A stretch of 64,000 nt of DNA from an uncultured Clostridia bacterium (GTDB taxonomy: Bacteria; Bacillota; Clostridia; Oscillospirales; Acutalibacteraceae). The stretch lies in contig CALGUK010000008.1 of assembly GCA_937920235.1 (NCBI GenBank), positions 48,938 to 112,937 on the forward strand. Reading direction: 5' to 3'. Position numbers and translations under genes: made by a program. Of the stretch, positions 8,595 to 18,535 are shown piece by piece (within the stretch, counting starts at the first letter, position 1; every line of letters starts with the position of its first letter). The notes under the pieces are model-generated. The model was not told where the DNA came from, did not search any database, and saw only the letters and a program-made list of their open reading frames with translations.

Positions 8595-9200
8595 TCAATA
8601 TTCATTATCCGTAAACATAGATGCAGTGAGAAAAATCGCAATAATTATTACTGAAATATTGTAACCGCTGCATACAAAAACATAAAATCCCCAAAGATAA
8701 ATCAGAAAAATAAAAGCTGCAGAAACGATGTTTAAAATTTTTGTACATATATGCATATCGAAAAAAGATGACAGCAAATAATACAGAATAGCTCCTCCGT
8801 CAAGTCTTTTTACGGGGAGCAGATTGAAAATCATAAGTATTAAATTTACGCATGCTGATGTGAGAACAAGTACACTTTCGGTAAATACAAGAATTATACA
8901 GCAAACTGCAAACACAAAACCGTTTACGGCAGGTCCGCCCAAGGAAATTACAATTTCATCCCTTATGCTTACAGATGAATGAATGTTTCTTATTATATTT
9001 ATCCCTGTAAGCTCAAGCCTTACACATTGCGGATAATTCCCTGTTTGACACAGAAAAACAAGATGCCCTATTTCGTGAAGAAATGATGAAAAAATCGTTA
9101 TAAGCACATTTGCAGGTGCTTTAAGTGAAATTACAAAGGATATCATAGCAAAAAATAAAAATGTAATTTCTATTCTGACATTTTTTATGTGAAAAGCCAT
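8595..9200 (-). CDS. spoIVFB: M50 site-2 protease, SpoIVFB-like
   Basis: 201 residues with about 5-6 membrane helices. The zinc site is HEIGH (His42, Glu43, His46) and the third ligand motif is NLLPVKRLDGG, with Asp134. In Bacillus SpoIVFB cleaves pro-sigma-K in the mother cell. An intact sigK with a pro-sequence and a spoIVB gene are both in this window, which supports that role here. The start is 5 bases after the upstream small membrane-protein gene and has only a poor ribosome binding site, so translation is probably coupled. Shorter than Bacillus SpoIVFB (288 residues), lacking most of the cytosolic CBS-type tail. Confidence 0.8.
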   Translation of the reverse strand: MAFHIKNVRIEITFLFFAMISFVISLKAPANVLITIFSSFLHEIGHLVFLCQTGNYPQCVRLELTGINIIRNIHSSVSIRDEIVISLGGPAVNGFVFAVCCIILVFTESVLVLTSACVNLILMIFNLLPVKRLDGGAILYYLLSSFFDMHICTKILNIVSAAFIFLIYLWGFYVFVCSGYNISVIIIAIFLTASMFTDNEY

Positions 9201-9205
9201 AGAAA

Positions 9206-9529
9206 TTAAGCGTTATAATCAGCTTGCTCTGTCTCGGAAAAAACATCCTTTTCGTCGGTTAATGAGACTGAGGGCGAAAAAGTTTCCGTAACAACATCCT
9301 TAAATGAATCAAATATATCAGAAACGGCAATATCGGTTTTTCCGAGGTCTCTTAGCAGGTTTTTAAGCTCGTCTGCAAATCCGCTTTCGGTTTTGCAAAT
9401 ACAAAAAAGCAATGCAGTAACCGCAAGAGATGCAATAAGTTGAGTAAGAACAACTACCGTATCACTGCTTTTCTCTTTTTTACGACGATCGGCTCTGTTT
9501 CTTTCGGTTGTATAAAAATTATTGTCCAT
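9206..9529 (-). CDS. small single-pass membrane protein in SpoIVFA position
   Basis: 107 residues: a charged N-terminus (RNRADRRKKEK), one membrane helix (about residues 26-46) and an acidic extracytoplasmic tail of about 60 residues. Bacillus spoIVFA also lies directly before spoIVFB and encodes a single-pass protein, but that protein carries a LytM domain absent here. It may be a reduced SpoIVFA or an unrelated partner of the protease. GGTGATTTT precedes the ATG. No family was recognised from the sequence itself. Confidence 0.6.
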   Translation of the reverse strand: MDNNFYTTERNRADRRKKEKSSDTVVVLTQLIASLAVTALLFCICKTESGFADELKNLLRDLGKTDIAVSDIFDSFKDVVTETFSPSVSLTDEKDVFSETEQADYNA

Positions 9530-9571
9530 AAAATCACCGTTAAAAAATATGATGACTTTACGGACAATATG

Positions 9572-10324
9572 TTATCTTTTGAAAAATCTGATTATTTTAG
9601 TCAGCTCGGAAGAACTCACCGTATGCTTTCCTTTCGCGTTGACAATGAAATCCAGAAGATTTTTTTCCTTGTTGAATATATGAACACCTGAGTCTGCATC
9701 ATCGATAACCTTAAGTTCGGATCTGCTGTCAACAAAATAAACTATAGGATAAACATCTGCGGAAATGTCAAAATCTCTGAACATTTCAAGCATTCTACGA
9801 CTTTGTCTGTGAGCCTGCTTGACAGGATTATTAACCTGTTTTTCATATACCTTATCATTTTTGCCGTGTTTAATTTGCTTCCACGAGGGCTTTGAGGTCT
9901 TTCCGCTGATTATTCCTCTGTAATTCTTCGTCTCAACAATGAAAACACCGTTTTTTCCTATAACTACAAAATCAAGCTCAAGAACAGCACCGCGGTTATG
10001 AATAACAGGATTTGTGATAATAGTGAAATCTTTCGGAAGCTTTTTCAAAATCTGAAGAGTCTGTTCCTCACCTCTTACACCCGACCGAAGAATTCCGAAC
10101 TTTTTACGTAGCACTATGAATACAATGAAAAGTATAAATGCGGATACAAGCAGTATGATCGGAAACGCAATGTGAACGGAAGATTTCTTTGTGAGGACTG
10201 CAACAGTAAACCCGACACCGAAGCCAAATAGACACAAATCAGCCAGCATAATCAGAACCGTGGTTAAAAGCGCCTTATTCATATTATGTTTTAGTTGCGA
10301 TTTAATCTTCACCAATCTCGGCAT
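9572..10324 (-). CDS. NERD-domain membrane protein
   Basis: 250 residues. Two membrane helices at the N-terminus (about 19-41 and 51-70) are followed by a NERD (nuclease-related) domain. Its signature is GEEQTLQILKKLP, then ELDFVVIGKNGVFIVETKNYRG, with the restriction-fold residues Asp, Glu and Lys (D..x(n)..ETK). These proteins are presumed nucleases or DNA-processing factors, but their role is unproven. The start has AAGGTGG upstream. It lies 23 bases after ilvD on the same strand and may be cotranscribed with it. Confidence 0.83.
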   Translation of the reverse strand: MPRLVKIKSQLKHNMNKALLTTVLIMLADLCLFGFGVGFTVAVLTKKSSVHIAFPIILLVSAFILFIVFIVLRKKFGILRSGVRGEEQTLQILKKLPKDFTIITNPVIHNRGAVLELDFVVIGKNGVFIVETKNYRGIISGKTSKPSWKQIKHGKNDKVYEKQVNNPVKQAHRQSRRMLEMFRDFDISADVYPIVYFVDSRSELKVIDDADSGVHIFNKEKNLLDFIVNAKGKHTVSSSELTKIIRFFKR

Positions 10325-10347
10325 ATATCACACCACCTTATTTACAC

Positions 10348-12021
10348 TCAGAAAACTTTTTTCATTACTGCACCGTCTTTTGCAGACGACACAAGAGTTG
10401 AATATCGTGCAAGCCATCCTGATTTAATATTCGGTTCCGGCTTAACATATACTTTTCTTCTCTCGTTAAGTTCTTCATCTGAAACCTTAACATTTATTTT
10501 GCTTGCAGGGATATCAATTTCAATGATATCGCCCTCATAAATAAGACCGATCTCTCCGCCTGCTGCTGCCTCGGGTGAAACGTGACCGATAGAAGCGCCG
10601 CGAGATGCACCGCTGAAACGACCGTCTGTGATAAGAGCAACTGTTTTATCGAGCTTCATGCCGGCAAGAGCAGAAGTAGGATTAAGCATTTCTCTCATTC
10701 CGGGACCGCCTACAGGGCCTTCATAGCGGATGACAACAACATCACCGTCAACAATTTTGCCTTTATAAATTGCATCAATAGCCTCATCCTCAGAATTGAA
10801 TACTCTTGCAGGACCCGAATGAACAAGCATTTCAGGGGCAACGGCACTGCGCTTTACAACGCATCCATCCTTTGCAATATTACCCCAGAGTATAGCAATT
10901 CCGCCTGTTTCACTGTAGGGATTATCAATAGAACGAATAGCATTTGTATTTTTAATATATGCGCCCTTTATATTTTCTCCGACTGTTTTACCTGTTGCGG
11001 TAATAAGCGACAAATCGAGAAGGTTTTTCTTAGCAAGCTCAGCCTGAACGGCAGGAATACCGCCTGCGTTATTAAGGTCATGCATATGAGTTCCGCCTGC
11101 AGGAGCAAGATGACAAAGGTTAGGAACTTTTGCGCTGATTTCATTAAACATATGTAAATCAACGGGTACTTCTGCCTCATTTGCAATTGCAAGTAAGTGA
11201 AGAACACTGTTTGAAGAACATCCGAGAGCCATATCGCAAGCAAGCGCGTTACGGATTGACTTCTCATTGATAATGTCACGAGCTTTGATGTCCTTTTCCA
11301 CAAGGTTCATAATTGCCATACCCGCGTGCTTTGCAAGCTGAATACGACCGCTGTGAACGGCAGGAACGGTTCCGTTACCGGGAAGTGCTATACCGATTGC
11401 TTCAGCAAGGCAGTTCATTGAGTTGGCAGTATACATTCCTGAGCATGAACCACAGCCGGGACAAGTATTTTCTTCATATTCAAGAAGCTTGCGCTCATCA
11501 ATCATACCTGCTTTTTTAGCACCCACTGCCTCAAACATTTTTGAAAGTGATGTCTCTACACCGTCAACAAGACCTGACATCATAGGACCGCCCGAACAAA
11601 CAACAGCAGGAATATTGAGACGTACTGCAGCCATAATCATACCGGGAACGATTTTGTCACAGTTGGGAACGAGAACCGCACCATCAAAACCGTGCGCCAT
11701 AATCATTGTCTCAACGCTGTCTGCAATAAGCTCACGGGATGCAAGAGAGTATTTCATACCGATATGGCCCATAGCAATACCGTCGCAAACACCGATAGCG
11801 GGAACCATAATAGGTGTTCCGCCTGCCATACGAACTCCTGCCTTGACAGCCTCAGTGATTTTATCAAGATGAATATGTCCGGGAACTATTTCGCTATGCG
11901 CGGAAACAATCGCAATAAGCGGTCTATCAAGCTCCTCCTTTGTATATCCCATAGCGTAAAAGAGGCTTCTGTTGGGCGCTCTTTCCACACCTTTTACTAC
12001 ATTTTCACTTCTTAAATTCAT
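10348..12021 (-). CDS. ilvD: dihydroxy-acid dehydratase
   Basis: 557 residues. It dehydrates dihydroxy acids to the 2-keto acid precursors of valine and isoleucine. Iron-sulfur cluster cysteines are visible in [11 protein letters not shown] (Cys121) and [19 protein letters not shown] (Cys187-193 region). The C-terminal signatures [12 protein letters not shown] and [13 protein letters not shown] are intact. It has its own promoter and GGAGG Shine-Dalgarno sequence. Other steps of the pathway, ilvC and ilvB, are in the same window but separately transcribed. Confidence 0.97.
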   Translation of the reverse strand: MNLRSENVVKGVERAPNRSLFYAMGYTKEELDRPLIAIVSAHSEIVPGHIHLDKITEAVKAGVRMAGGTPIMVPAIGVCDGIAMGHIGMKYSLASRELIADSVETMIMAHGFDGAVLVPNCDKIVPGMIMAAVRLNIPAVVCSGGPMMSGLVDGVETSLSKMFEAVGAKKAGMIDERKLLEYEENTCPGCGSCSGMYTANSMNCLAEAIGIALPGNGTVPAVHSGRIQLAKHAGMAIMNLVEKDIKARDIINEKSIRNALACDMALGCSSNSVLHLLAIANEAEVPVDLHMFNEISAKVPNLCHLAPAGGTHMHDLNNAGGIPAVQAELAKKNLLDLSLITATGKTVGENIKGAYIKNTNAIRSIDNPYSETGGIAILWGNIAKDGCVVKRSAVAPEMLVHSGPARVFNSEDEAIDAIYKGKIVDGDVVVIRYEGPVGGPGMREMLNPTSALAGMKLDKTVALITDGRFSGASRGASIGHVSPEAAAGGEIGLIYEGDIIEIDIPASKINVKVSDEELNERRKVYVKPEPNIKSGWLARYSTLVSSAKDGAVMKKVF

Positions 12022-12078
12022 AATTATTCCTCCGAAAAATATTTGAATTTGATTGTTATTTATATATGTTAATAATAT

Positions 12079-12107
12079 ATTTTATACTTATACGACATAT
12101 TTTTCAA
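12079..12107 (-). promoter_or_regulatory. sigma-A promoter of ilvD
   Basis: Minus strand TTGAAA, 17 bases, TAAAAT, 57 bases before the ATG. The leader is AT-rich with no T-box or riboswitch structure that I can see. Confidence 0.55.
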
Positions 12108-12143
12108 GTATTATTACGAAAAAAATACAGGTAATAAAAAATC

Positions 12144-12169
12144 GGGCAGAACCATATACGGTTCTGCCC
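12144..12169 (-). terminator. intrinsic terminator after spoIVB
   Basis: A perfect 10-bp stem GGGCAGAACC/GGTTCTGCCC with a 6-base loop, followed on the minus strand by GATTTTTTA. It begins 6 bases after the spoIVB stop. Confidence 0.88.
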
Positions 12170-12175
12170 TTTTGT

Positions 12176-13417
12176 TCAGGAAACGTTCCTCAGAACTTCT
12201 GTTGGTACGGTTTCCTGCTTATTGGAGGTTTCTAACATTCTTTCCGCAAATATTGCATAGCCTTGCTTTGGGTTATTTACAAAAACATGAGTTACCGCGC
12301 CGACAAGCATACCGTTCTGAATTATAGGACTTCCGCTCATACCCTGAACAATACCACCGGTTACAGACAACAGATCATCGTCAATCACTTTTATAATCAT
12401 ATCCTTGTTTACAGAAGATGAGTTTGAATAAATTTTTGTTATTTCAACATCGTAATATTCCGGTTCGGAATTATTCACAGAGCATCTTATCTGAGCCTTA
12501 CCTGTTTTAATTTCCTGTCGTACAGCAACAGGCAACACCTCGTTATTCTCTGCATTGCAATAGCCGAAAATACCCGTTTCACAATTTTCACAAAGTGTTC
12601 CCTTATTTTTACCTGTCAAAGTACCGCAAAGCTCACCGACATTACCGAATGACGACTTATACAATCCTGAAACTGTAGCTTCTGCCATAAATCCGCTTTT
12701 TATCGGCATAATTTCTTTGGTATCGACATCGTAAATCGGATGACCGAGACCGCCGAACGTGTTATTGGCTGTATTATAAAATGTTACCGTTCCGAGTCCT
12801 GCCGTACTGTCTCTTATCCATAAGCCCGCTTTATAAATTCCGCTTTCCGATTCTTTTACCGTTTTAAACTCAATTTTTAATTTTTCATTATTTCTCAACA
12901 CAATTATTTCCAATAACTTACCTTTACTGTTTTGCAGAATTTCAGCAAAATGCGATGACGATGTTATTTCAGTACCGTTAACGCTTTTAACAATATCTCC
13001 CGTTTTAATTCCTGCGGTTTTTCCGGGAGAAACAGAGCCGTTTTCTGTATTTACTGAGTCTATATCCACAATTATAACACCATCTGTATAAAGCTTTATT
13101 CCGAAGATTTCTCCGCCAAGTACCACAAACTGTCTTTGGCTGTTTGTTATTACGGCATTTTTAACGGGAATAATGTTTAACAAGGTTATTTCAGATTCAT
13201 TATACTGTGCATTTGCGGTTTTTGATGTTACGTCTATAGTTTTTTCAAAATTGAAGTTATACAATTCAATTCCGAAAAAATCCGGAGCACTGTAATCTCC
13301 GTTATCAATAACCGTAATACTGTCCGGAATAGATTTTTCGCCGATATATATTATTGAAAATATAAATGCACATCCGACAGCACATATAACTGACAAAAAT
13401 TTAAAAAAGCTACGCAA
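12176..13417 (-). CDS. spoIVB: SpoIVB serine peptidase
   Basis: 413 residues. SpoIVB is secreted from the forespore and triggers pro-sigma-K processing. There is one N-terminal membrane helix (about 4-24) and a PDZ domain (about 105-190, with GIKTGDIVKSVNG). The S55 peptidase domain carries His226 in GLGHPIYDVDTKE and Ser363 in GIVQGMSGSPII, with an Asp cluster VIDDD at 345-348. A cysteine pair (CENCETGIFGYC) is present. The start codon is TTG, supported by GGGAGGTG 7 bases upstream. It fits with the SpoIVFB-like protease 3 kb away and with sigK at the end of the window. Confidence 0.93.
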   Translation of the reverse strand: MRSFFKFLSVICAVGCAFIFSIIYIGEKSIPDSITVIDNGDYSAPDFFGIELYNFNFEKTIDVTSKTANAQYNESEITLLNIIPVKNAVITNSQRQFVVLGGEIFGIKLYTDGVIIVDIDSVNTENGSVSPGKTAGIKTGDIVKSVNGTEITSSSHFAEILQNSKGKLLEIIVLRNNEKLKIEFKTVKESESGIYKAGLWIRDSTAGLGTVTFYNTANNTFGGLGHPIYDVDTKEIMPIKSGFMAEATVSGLYKSSFGNVGELCGTLTGKNKGTLCENCETGIFGYCNAENNEVLPVAVRQEIKTGKAQIRCSVNNSEPEYYDVEITKIYSNSSSVNKDMIIKVIDDDLLSVTGGIVQGMSGSPIIQNGMLVGAVTHVFVNNPKQGYAIFAERMLETSNKQETVPTEVLRNVS

Positions 13418-13494
13418 GTTATCACCTCCCTGCGACTTTGAGCCGCAATAATAATTTGCCTTATTTTTATAAAATTATCGGAGGTAAAAAAAAC

Positions 13495-13537
13495 GCCTTA
13501 CGGCGATTTTTCACTTAAAATGAAAATACCGTAAGGC
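13495..13537 (-). terminator. intrinsic terminator after aroK
   Basis: GCCTTACGG pairs with CCGTAAGGC around an inner AT hairpin; on the minus strand it is followed by eight Ts. It starts 6 bases beyond the aroK stop. Confidence 0.85.
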
Positions 13538-13542
13538 ATATT

Positions 13543-14037
13543 TTATTTAATATAACTGCAGATTTTTTCAACCGTTTTTTCAACATTGGAATTATCGAGG
13601 TCAAGAACAAAATCAGCATACTTTATATACAACGGATAACGTTGTTTAAAAATATCGTTAATGCTTTGACCTTTTTCAGCGGCTATACCTCTTGTGCTGA
13701 TATTATCAAGCCGATTTCGAATTTCTTCAGGAGAAACATTCAGAAAGAAAATTTTTCCGTTATTTTTGAGATGTTTTATTGACTCCTCACGAAAAACAAC
13801 GCTTCCGCCAGTAGCAATAACACAGCCTTTACAATCAAGCGACTTAACCGCATCGGACTCTATATCAAGAAAACGATCAATACCGTCGCTGTCGATAATA
13901 TCCTGCAGCAAACGATTTTCGCGTTGCTGAATAATGAGATCAGTATCCACAAAACCTATTCCGAGTGTTTTTGCAAGAATGACACCGACCGTACTTTTCC
14001 CGCAGCCGGGCATTCCGATAAGAATGATATTCTGCAT
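13543..14037 (-). CDS. aroK: shikimate kinase
   Basis: 164 residues, AroK/AroL family, phosphorylating shikimate in the chorismate pathway. The P-loop is GMPGCGKSTVG (8-18), the shikimate site is DTDLIIQQ (about 32-39) and the glycine pair is ATGGSVV. The lid carries RGIAAEKGQ. The start lies 3 bases after the pfkA stop with little Shine-Dalgarno sequence, so it depends on translation of pfkA. No other aro genes are in view. Confidence 0.93.
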   Translation of the reverse strand: MQNIILIGMPGCGKSTVGVILAKTLGIGFVDTDLIIQQRENRLLQDIIDSDGIDRFLDIESDAVKSLDCKGCVIATGGSVVFREESIKHLKNNGKIFFLNVSPEEIRNRLDNISTRGIAAEKGQSINDIFKQRYPLYIKYADFVLDLDNSNVEKTVEKICSYIK

Positions 14038-14040
14038 AAA

Positions 14041-15003
14041 TCAGATTGAAATTTCGTGGGCAATCTTGTAAAGGTCAAGATTGAGAGATTTTTTCATGTT
14101 AAGAGCTTCAAAAATATCATAATCAACAATATCATCATGCTGTACGGCAATTACTCTGTTACCTATACCCTCTTTGAGAAGCTCAACAGCTTTGTAACCC
14201 ATAAGAGATGCTGTTACTCTGTCACGAACCGTAGGATGACCGCCACGCTGAACATGACCGAGAATTGTCGCTCTTGTTTCAACACCCGTTTCGCTCTCAA
14301 TTCTCTTTGCCATTTCTTCAACACCGCCGATACCCTCAGCTACAATTATAATGAAATGCTTTTTACCGGTTTTCTGAGTTCTCTTCATTCTGTCGATAAC
14401 ATCGCGCTGAAAATCGTAAGGAACCTCAGGAATAAGAATAGAGGTCGCACCGCACGCAATACCTGCATTGAGTGCAATATATCCTGCTCGTCTGCCCATA
14501 ACCTCAACAACCGAGCATCGGTCATGAGATTCAGAGGTATCACGAAGTCTGTCAACCATTTCAAGAACAGTATTCATTGAAGTATCGTAGCCTATAGTGT
14601 ACTCACTGCAGGCAATATCATTATCAATTGTACCGGGTACACCAACACAGGGAAGTCCGCGGAGCGACAAGTCGCGTGCCCCTCTGAATGAGCCGTCGCC
14701 ACCAATAACAACAACACCGTCAAGACCTACATCCTTTGCTACTTTAAGTGCTTTCTGAAGACCCTCTTCAGTTTTAAACTCAGGACTTCTTGCAGAATAA
14801 AGTACAGTACCGCCGCGGTTAATGATATTTGATACAGAACGAAGGTTCATTTCATACATATCGCCCTGCATAAGACCGTTGTATCCTCGTCTGATACCCA
14901 TTACACGTAAACCGCTTTCGCATCCTGCACGGACAACAGCACGTATTGCCGCATTCATCCCGGGAGCGTCTCCGCCGCTTGTAAGAACACCTATGGTTTT
15001 CAT
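14041..15003 (-). CDS. pfkA: 6-phosphofructokinase
   Basis: 320 residues, the standard size for ATP-dependent bacterial PFK. It commits fructose 6-phosphate to glycolysis. Motifs seen: GVLTSGGDAPGMNAAIR at the N-terminus, GGDGSFRGA, the catalytic PGTIDNDI and GHVQRGG. The allosteric-site residues of the ADP/PEP-regulated type appear conserved (RGYNGL, RRAGYIAL). It is the first gene after a strong promoter and is followed by aroK. Confidence 0.97.
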   Translation of the reverse strand: MKTIGVLTSGGDAPGMNAAIRAVVRAGCESGLRVMGIRRGYNGLMQGDMYEMNLRSVSNIINRGGTVLYSARSPEFKTEEGLQKALKVAKDVGLDGVVVIGGDGSFRGARDLSLRGLPCVGVPGTIDNDIACSEYTIGYDTSMNTVLEMVDRLRDTSESHDRCSVVEVMGRRAGYIALNAGIACGATSILIPEVPYDFQRDVIDRMKRTQKTGKKHFIIIVAEGIGGVEEMAKRIESETGVETRATILGHVQRGGHPTVRDRVTASLMGYKAVELLKEGIGNRVIAVQHDDIVDYDIFEALNMKKSLNLDLYKIAHEISI

Positions 15004-15048
15004 TTTATCACCCTTTATAATTGCTAATTATTTCCACATTGAGTGTTT

Positions 15049-15077
15049 ATGATAACATAATATATTTCAAATTGCAA
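15049..15077 (-). promoter_or_regulatory. sigma-A promoter of pfkA-aroK
   Basis: Minus strand TTGCAA, 17 bases, TATCAT, lying just beyond the dnaE stop. Confidence 0.55.
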
Positions 15078-15089
15078 GTAATATGTCGA

Positions 15090-18000
15090 TTATATTTGCA
15101 AAATGACGTTTTGTTCGCCTGCTTGATCCTTTAAGCAATACAACAGATTTTCATCCACAGTAATTTTTTTGCAGGGAAAATATTTTTTACTGCTTGCAAA
15201 GTAAAAATATGCAGGTACATCACCGACAGGAGCAGAGTTTATATAATCCCTGCACTTTATATATATCGGTGAAGAATCGTTTTCAACGCGAATAAAAAGT
15301 CCTATTTTTTTATTGCGGTTGGTTTTAATATTTTCCGCCGTATCTGCAAAATCGAGTATAATTTTCGGACTTTCCTCTTCTTTTACAGACAGTCTTCCGC
15401 CTGCAAAAACAACATTTCCGTTGTATAACATATTTGAATACTTTACAAAAAGCTTCGGGAAAACAATAACCTCTATCGTGCCGTGAGTATCCTCGACACT
15501 CAGAAAAGCCATTGTATCGCCACTTTTGGTTTGTTTCCTTGTTATATTACTTATTATACCCATAATCTTTACCGAAAACGAATCTGTATATTTTGTTTCA
15601 AAATCATTTTCGGAATTGAGAATATCGCTTATTATATCGCAATTAAGTTTTTTTGCGAGTTCAGAATACTGTTCCATAGGATGTGCTGAAATATAAAGTC
15701 CCGTCGTGTCCTTTTCCATCATCAGCTTGGTCTGTTGCGGAAATTCAGGCATTTTTTTCAACATGAATTCAGAAGAAGAGGTTTCTCCGACCAAATCAAA
15801 GAATCCAATCTGCCCCTCAATATTACGTTTTTTTGTACTGTCAAGATCATCAATTACAGACGGAAGATTAAAGAGCATTTCCTGACGGTTATTTCCGAGT
15901 CCGTCGAGAGCACCGCTTTTTATAAGTCCTTCAACGGCACGGCGATTAAAGCCCTTTCCGTGAACACGTTTACAGAAGGAATAAAAAGAAGTAAATCTGC
16001 CATTCTGCTTTCTCTCGTTTATTATTGTATCAATAAAATCGTGACCGAGATTTTTTATGGCAAGTAAGCCAAACATAATCATCTTGGTTCCATTTTCGCC
16101 AACGGTAAATGTTTTGTTACTGACATTTACATTCGGTGCAAGAATCTTAATCCCGTTACGCTTGCAGGCATCAATATAGTCCGAAACCTTTGTTGTATTA
16201 TCGAGCACACTGGTAAGAAGAGATGCCATAAACTCACATGGATAATAGTATTTGAGATATGCCGTTCTGTATGCAACAACCGCATATGCCGCGGCATGAG
16301 ATTTATTAAAAGCATAAGATGCAAATGACGACATATCATCAAAAATATTATTTGCGATTTCGTTACTTATTCCGTTTTTGGCGCATCCGTCACAGAAATG
16401 CGTTCTTTCCTCCTCCATAACCTTATGCTTTTTCTTTGACATTGCTCTTCTGACAATGTCTGCTCTTCCGAGTGAATATCCCGCAAGAGTACGGAAAATC
16501 TGCATAACCTGCTCCTGATAGACCATACAGCCGTATGTTACATCGAGAATATCCTTAAGCATCGGAGTACTATACTGTATATTATGAGGATTATGACGGT
16601 TTTGTATATATGTGTCGATAGAGTCCATCGGGCCGGGTCTGTAAAGAGATATAACGGCAATAATATCCTCAATATCAGTCGGCTTGAGTCGCATAAAAAC
16701 GCTTCTCATTCCTGCGGATTCGCATTGGAAAACTCCGTCGGTCTGTCCGCTTGAAAACAACGAATAAACATTCGGGTCATCATACGGGATTTTCTCAATG
16801 TCAAAATCGGGATTCACGGTTCTGATCATTTTAACGCAATCGTTTATAACGGTAAGTGTTCTGAGCCCGAGAAAATCCATTTTAAGCAAGCCGAGTTCCT
16901 CAATCGTAGTCATTGTAAACTGTGTTACCAATGATTCATCGTTTCTTGCCAACGGAACATAATCGCTGACAGGCTTATCCGTTATGACAATACCTGCCGC
17001 GTGTGTTGATGAATTTCGCGGCATACCCTCGACACTTCTGGCTGTATCAATAAGTTCTTTAATTTTTTCATCGCTGTTGTAAAGCGCCTTGAACTCGTCA
17101 CTTTCCTCAAGCGCTTTTTCGATTGTTATACCGAGTGTTCTGGGAATTTTTTTTGCAACATTGTCAACAGTGGCATAAGGCAGTCCCATTGCTCTGCCGA
17201 CATCACGAACGGCAGCACGCGCAGCCATAGTTCCGAAGGTAATTATCTGTGCCACGTGGTCAGCACCGTATTTTTCAATTACGTAATCTATTACCTCCTG
17301 ACGACGTTCGTAGCAAAAATCCACATCTATATCAGGCATACTGACTCTGTCGGGATTTAAGAATCTTTCAAAAATAAGATTGTATTTTATAGGGTCAATA
17401 TTCGTAATTCCCATACAATACGCGCAGATACTGCCTGCTCCCGAGCCTCTGCCGGGGCCAACTGGAATACCCTTGCTTTTTGCGTATTGAATAAAATCGG
17501 CAACGATAAGAAAATAGTCAACATATCCCATATTATTTATGACCGAGAGCTCGTATTCAAGTCTTTCGGTATATTTCTTATCGGGAGAAGAACCGTAACG
17601 ACTGTATAAACCGTCATAGCACTTTTCTCTGAAATAGTCATAATGGGATTTTCCGTCAGGGACAACAAAGTTCGGCAATTTTGTTTTTCCGAATTCAAAG
17701 TCAAAATTGCACATATCCGCAATTTTCTGTGTATTGTCGATTGCCTGCTGACAATCGTGAAAAAGTGCTCGCATTTCATCCTCGGTTTTCAGATAAAAAT
17801 TGTCACTTGTAAATTCAAGAGAATTTTCCTCATCGACCGTATGGTTGGTCGCAATACAAATGAGGATTTTCTGAGTATATGCATCCTCTTTGTTGACATA
17901 GTGAACATCGTTTGTGGCAACAAGAGGAATACCCGTTTCCGCAGAAAGACGCATGAGACCGTCATTGACGATTTTTTGCTCGGGAATTGAATGATTCTGC

Positions 18001-18521
18001 ATTTCAAGGTAATATCTGTCTTTGCCGAAAACAGAAGCGTATCTTAGAGCCGTCTCTTTGGCTCTCTTATAGTCACCGTTATTGAGAAGCTTGGGGATTT
18101 CACCTGCAAGGCAGGCGGAAAGTGCTATTAAGCCCTCATGATGCTTCTCGAGAAGTTCAAAATCGACTCTCGGCTTTGTATAAAAGCCGTCAACCCAAGC
18201 AGACGAAACAAGCTTTGTGAGGTTTTTATATCCCGTTTCGTTCTCGCAGAGAAGAACAAGGTGATGTCGGTTTGAATCAATACCGTGCACCTTATCAAAA
18301 CGTGTTCTGGCGGCAACATAAACCTCGCACCCGATTATTGGCTTAAGTCCGTACTTTTTTGCGGCTTTATAAAAATCGACAGCGCCGAATAAATTACCGT
18401 GGTCGGTAATTGCAAGGGCAGTCTGTCCCCGTTCCTTTGCAGCACTGCAAAGCTTATCCAGACGGCAGGCACCGTCCAGCAAGCTGTATTCGGTATGAAC
18501 GTGTAAGTGAACAAAGGACAT
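15090..18521 (-). CDS. dnaE: DNA polymerase III alpha subunit (DnaE)
   Basis: 1143 residues. The PHP domain starts at HLHVHTEYSLLDGACR. The polymerase site holds PVGPGRGSGAGS (353-364) and the catalytic aspartates of PDIDVDF (396-402). A KMDFLGLRTLTVI palm motif follows, then helix-hairpin-helix and OB-fold regions (VKIMGIISNITRKQTKSG near residue 1000). This is the DnaE type that works beside PolC in Firmicutes, shorter than the E. coli protein. It follows lysA by 14 bases. Confidence 0.97.
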   Translation of the reverse strand: MSFVHLHVHTEYSLLDGACRLDKLCSAAKERGQTALAITDHGNLFGAVDFYKAAKKYGLKPIIGCEVYVAARTRFDKVHGIDSNRHHLVLLCENETGYKNLTKLVSSAWVDGFYTKPRVDFELLEKHHEGLIALSACLAGEIPKLLNNGDYKRAKETALRYASVFGKDRYYLEMQNHSIPEQKIVNDGLMRLSAETGIPLVATNDVHYVNKEDAYTQKILICIATNHTVDEENSLEFTSDNFYLKTEDEMRALFHDCQQAIDNTQKIADMCNFDFEFGKTKLPNFVVPDGKSHYDYFREKCYDGLYSRYGSSPDKKYTERLEYELSVINNMGYVDYFLIVADFIQYAKSKGIPVGPGRGSGAGSICAYCMGITNIDPIKYNLIFERFLNPDRVSMPDIDVDFCYERRQEVIDYVIEKYGADHVAQIITFGTMAARAAVRDVGRAMGLPYATVDNVAKKIPRTLGITIEKALEESDEFKALYNSDEKIKELIDTARSVEGMPRNSSTHAAGIVITDKPVSDYVPLARNDESLVTQFTMTTIEELGLLKMDFLGLRTLTVINDCVKMIRTVNPDFDIEKIPYDDPNVYSLFSSGQTDGVFQCESAGMRSVFMRLKPTDIEDIIAVISLYRPGPMDSIDTYIQNRHNPHNIQYSTPMLKDILDVTYGCMVYQEQVMQIFRTLAGYSLGRADIVRRAMSKKKHKVMEEERTHFCDGCAKNGISNEIANNIFDDMSSFASYAFNKSHAAAYAVVAYRTAYLKYYYPCEFMASLLTSVLDNTTKVSDYIDACKRNGIKILAPNVNVSNKTFTVGENGTKMIMFGLLAIKNLGHDFIDTIINERKQNGRFTSFYSFCKRVHGKGFNRRAVEGLIKSGALDGLGNNRQEMLFNLPSVIDDLDSTKKRNIEGQIGFFDLVGETSSSEFMLKKMPEFPQQTKLMMEKDTTGLYISAHPMEQYSELAKKLNCDIISDILNSENDFETKYTDSFSVKIMGIISNITRKQTKSGDTMAFLSVEDTHGTIEVIVFPKLFVKYSNMLYNGNVVFAGGRLSVKEEESPKIILDFADTAENIKTNRNKKIGLFIRVENDSSPIYIKCRDYINSAPVGDVPAYFYFASSKKYFPCKKITVDENLLYCLKDQAGEQNVILQI

Positions 18522-18535
18522 AATTTTTACCTCAA

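Noticed and set aside
10582..11157. 191-codon plus-strand frame opposite ilvD
   Set aside because: Antisense shadow of a highly conserved gene; composition is not that of a real protein.
12022..12078. Riboswitch or T-box before ilvD
   Set aside because: The leader is too short and too AT-rich; no T-box core or paired terminator/antiterminator is visible. The same holds for ilvB.
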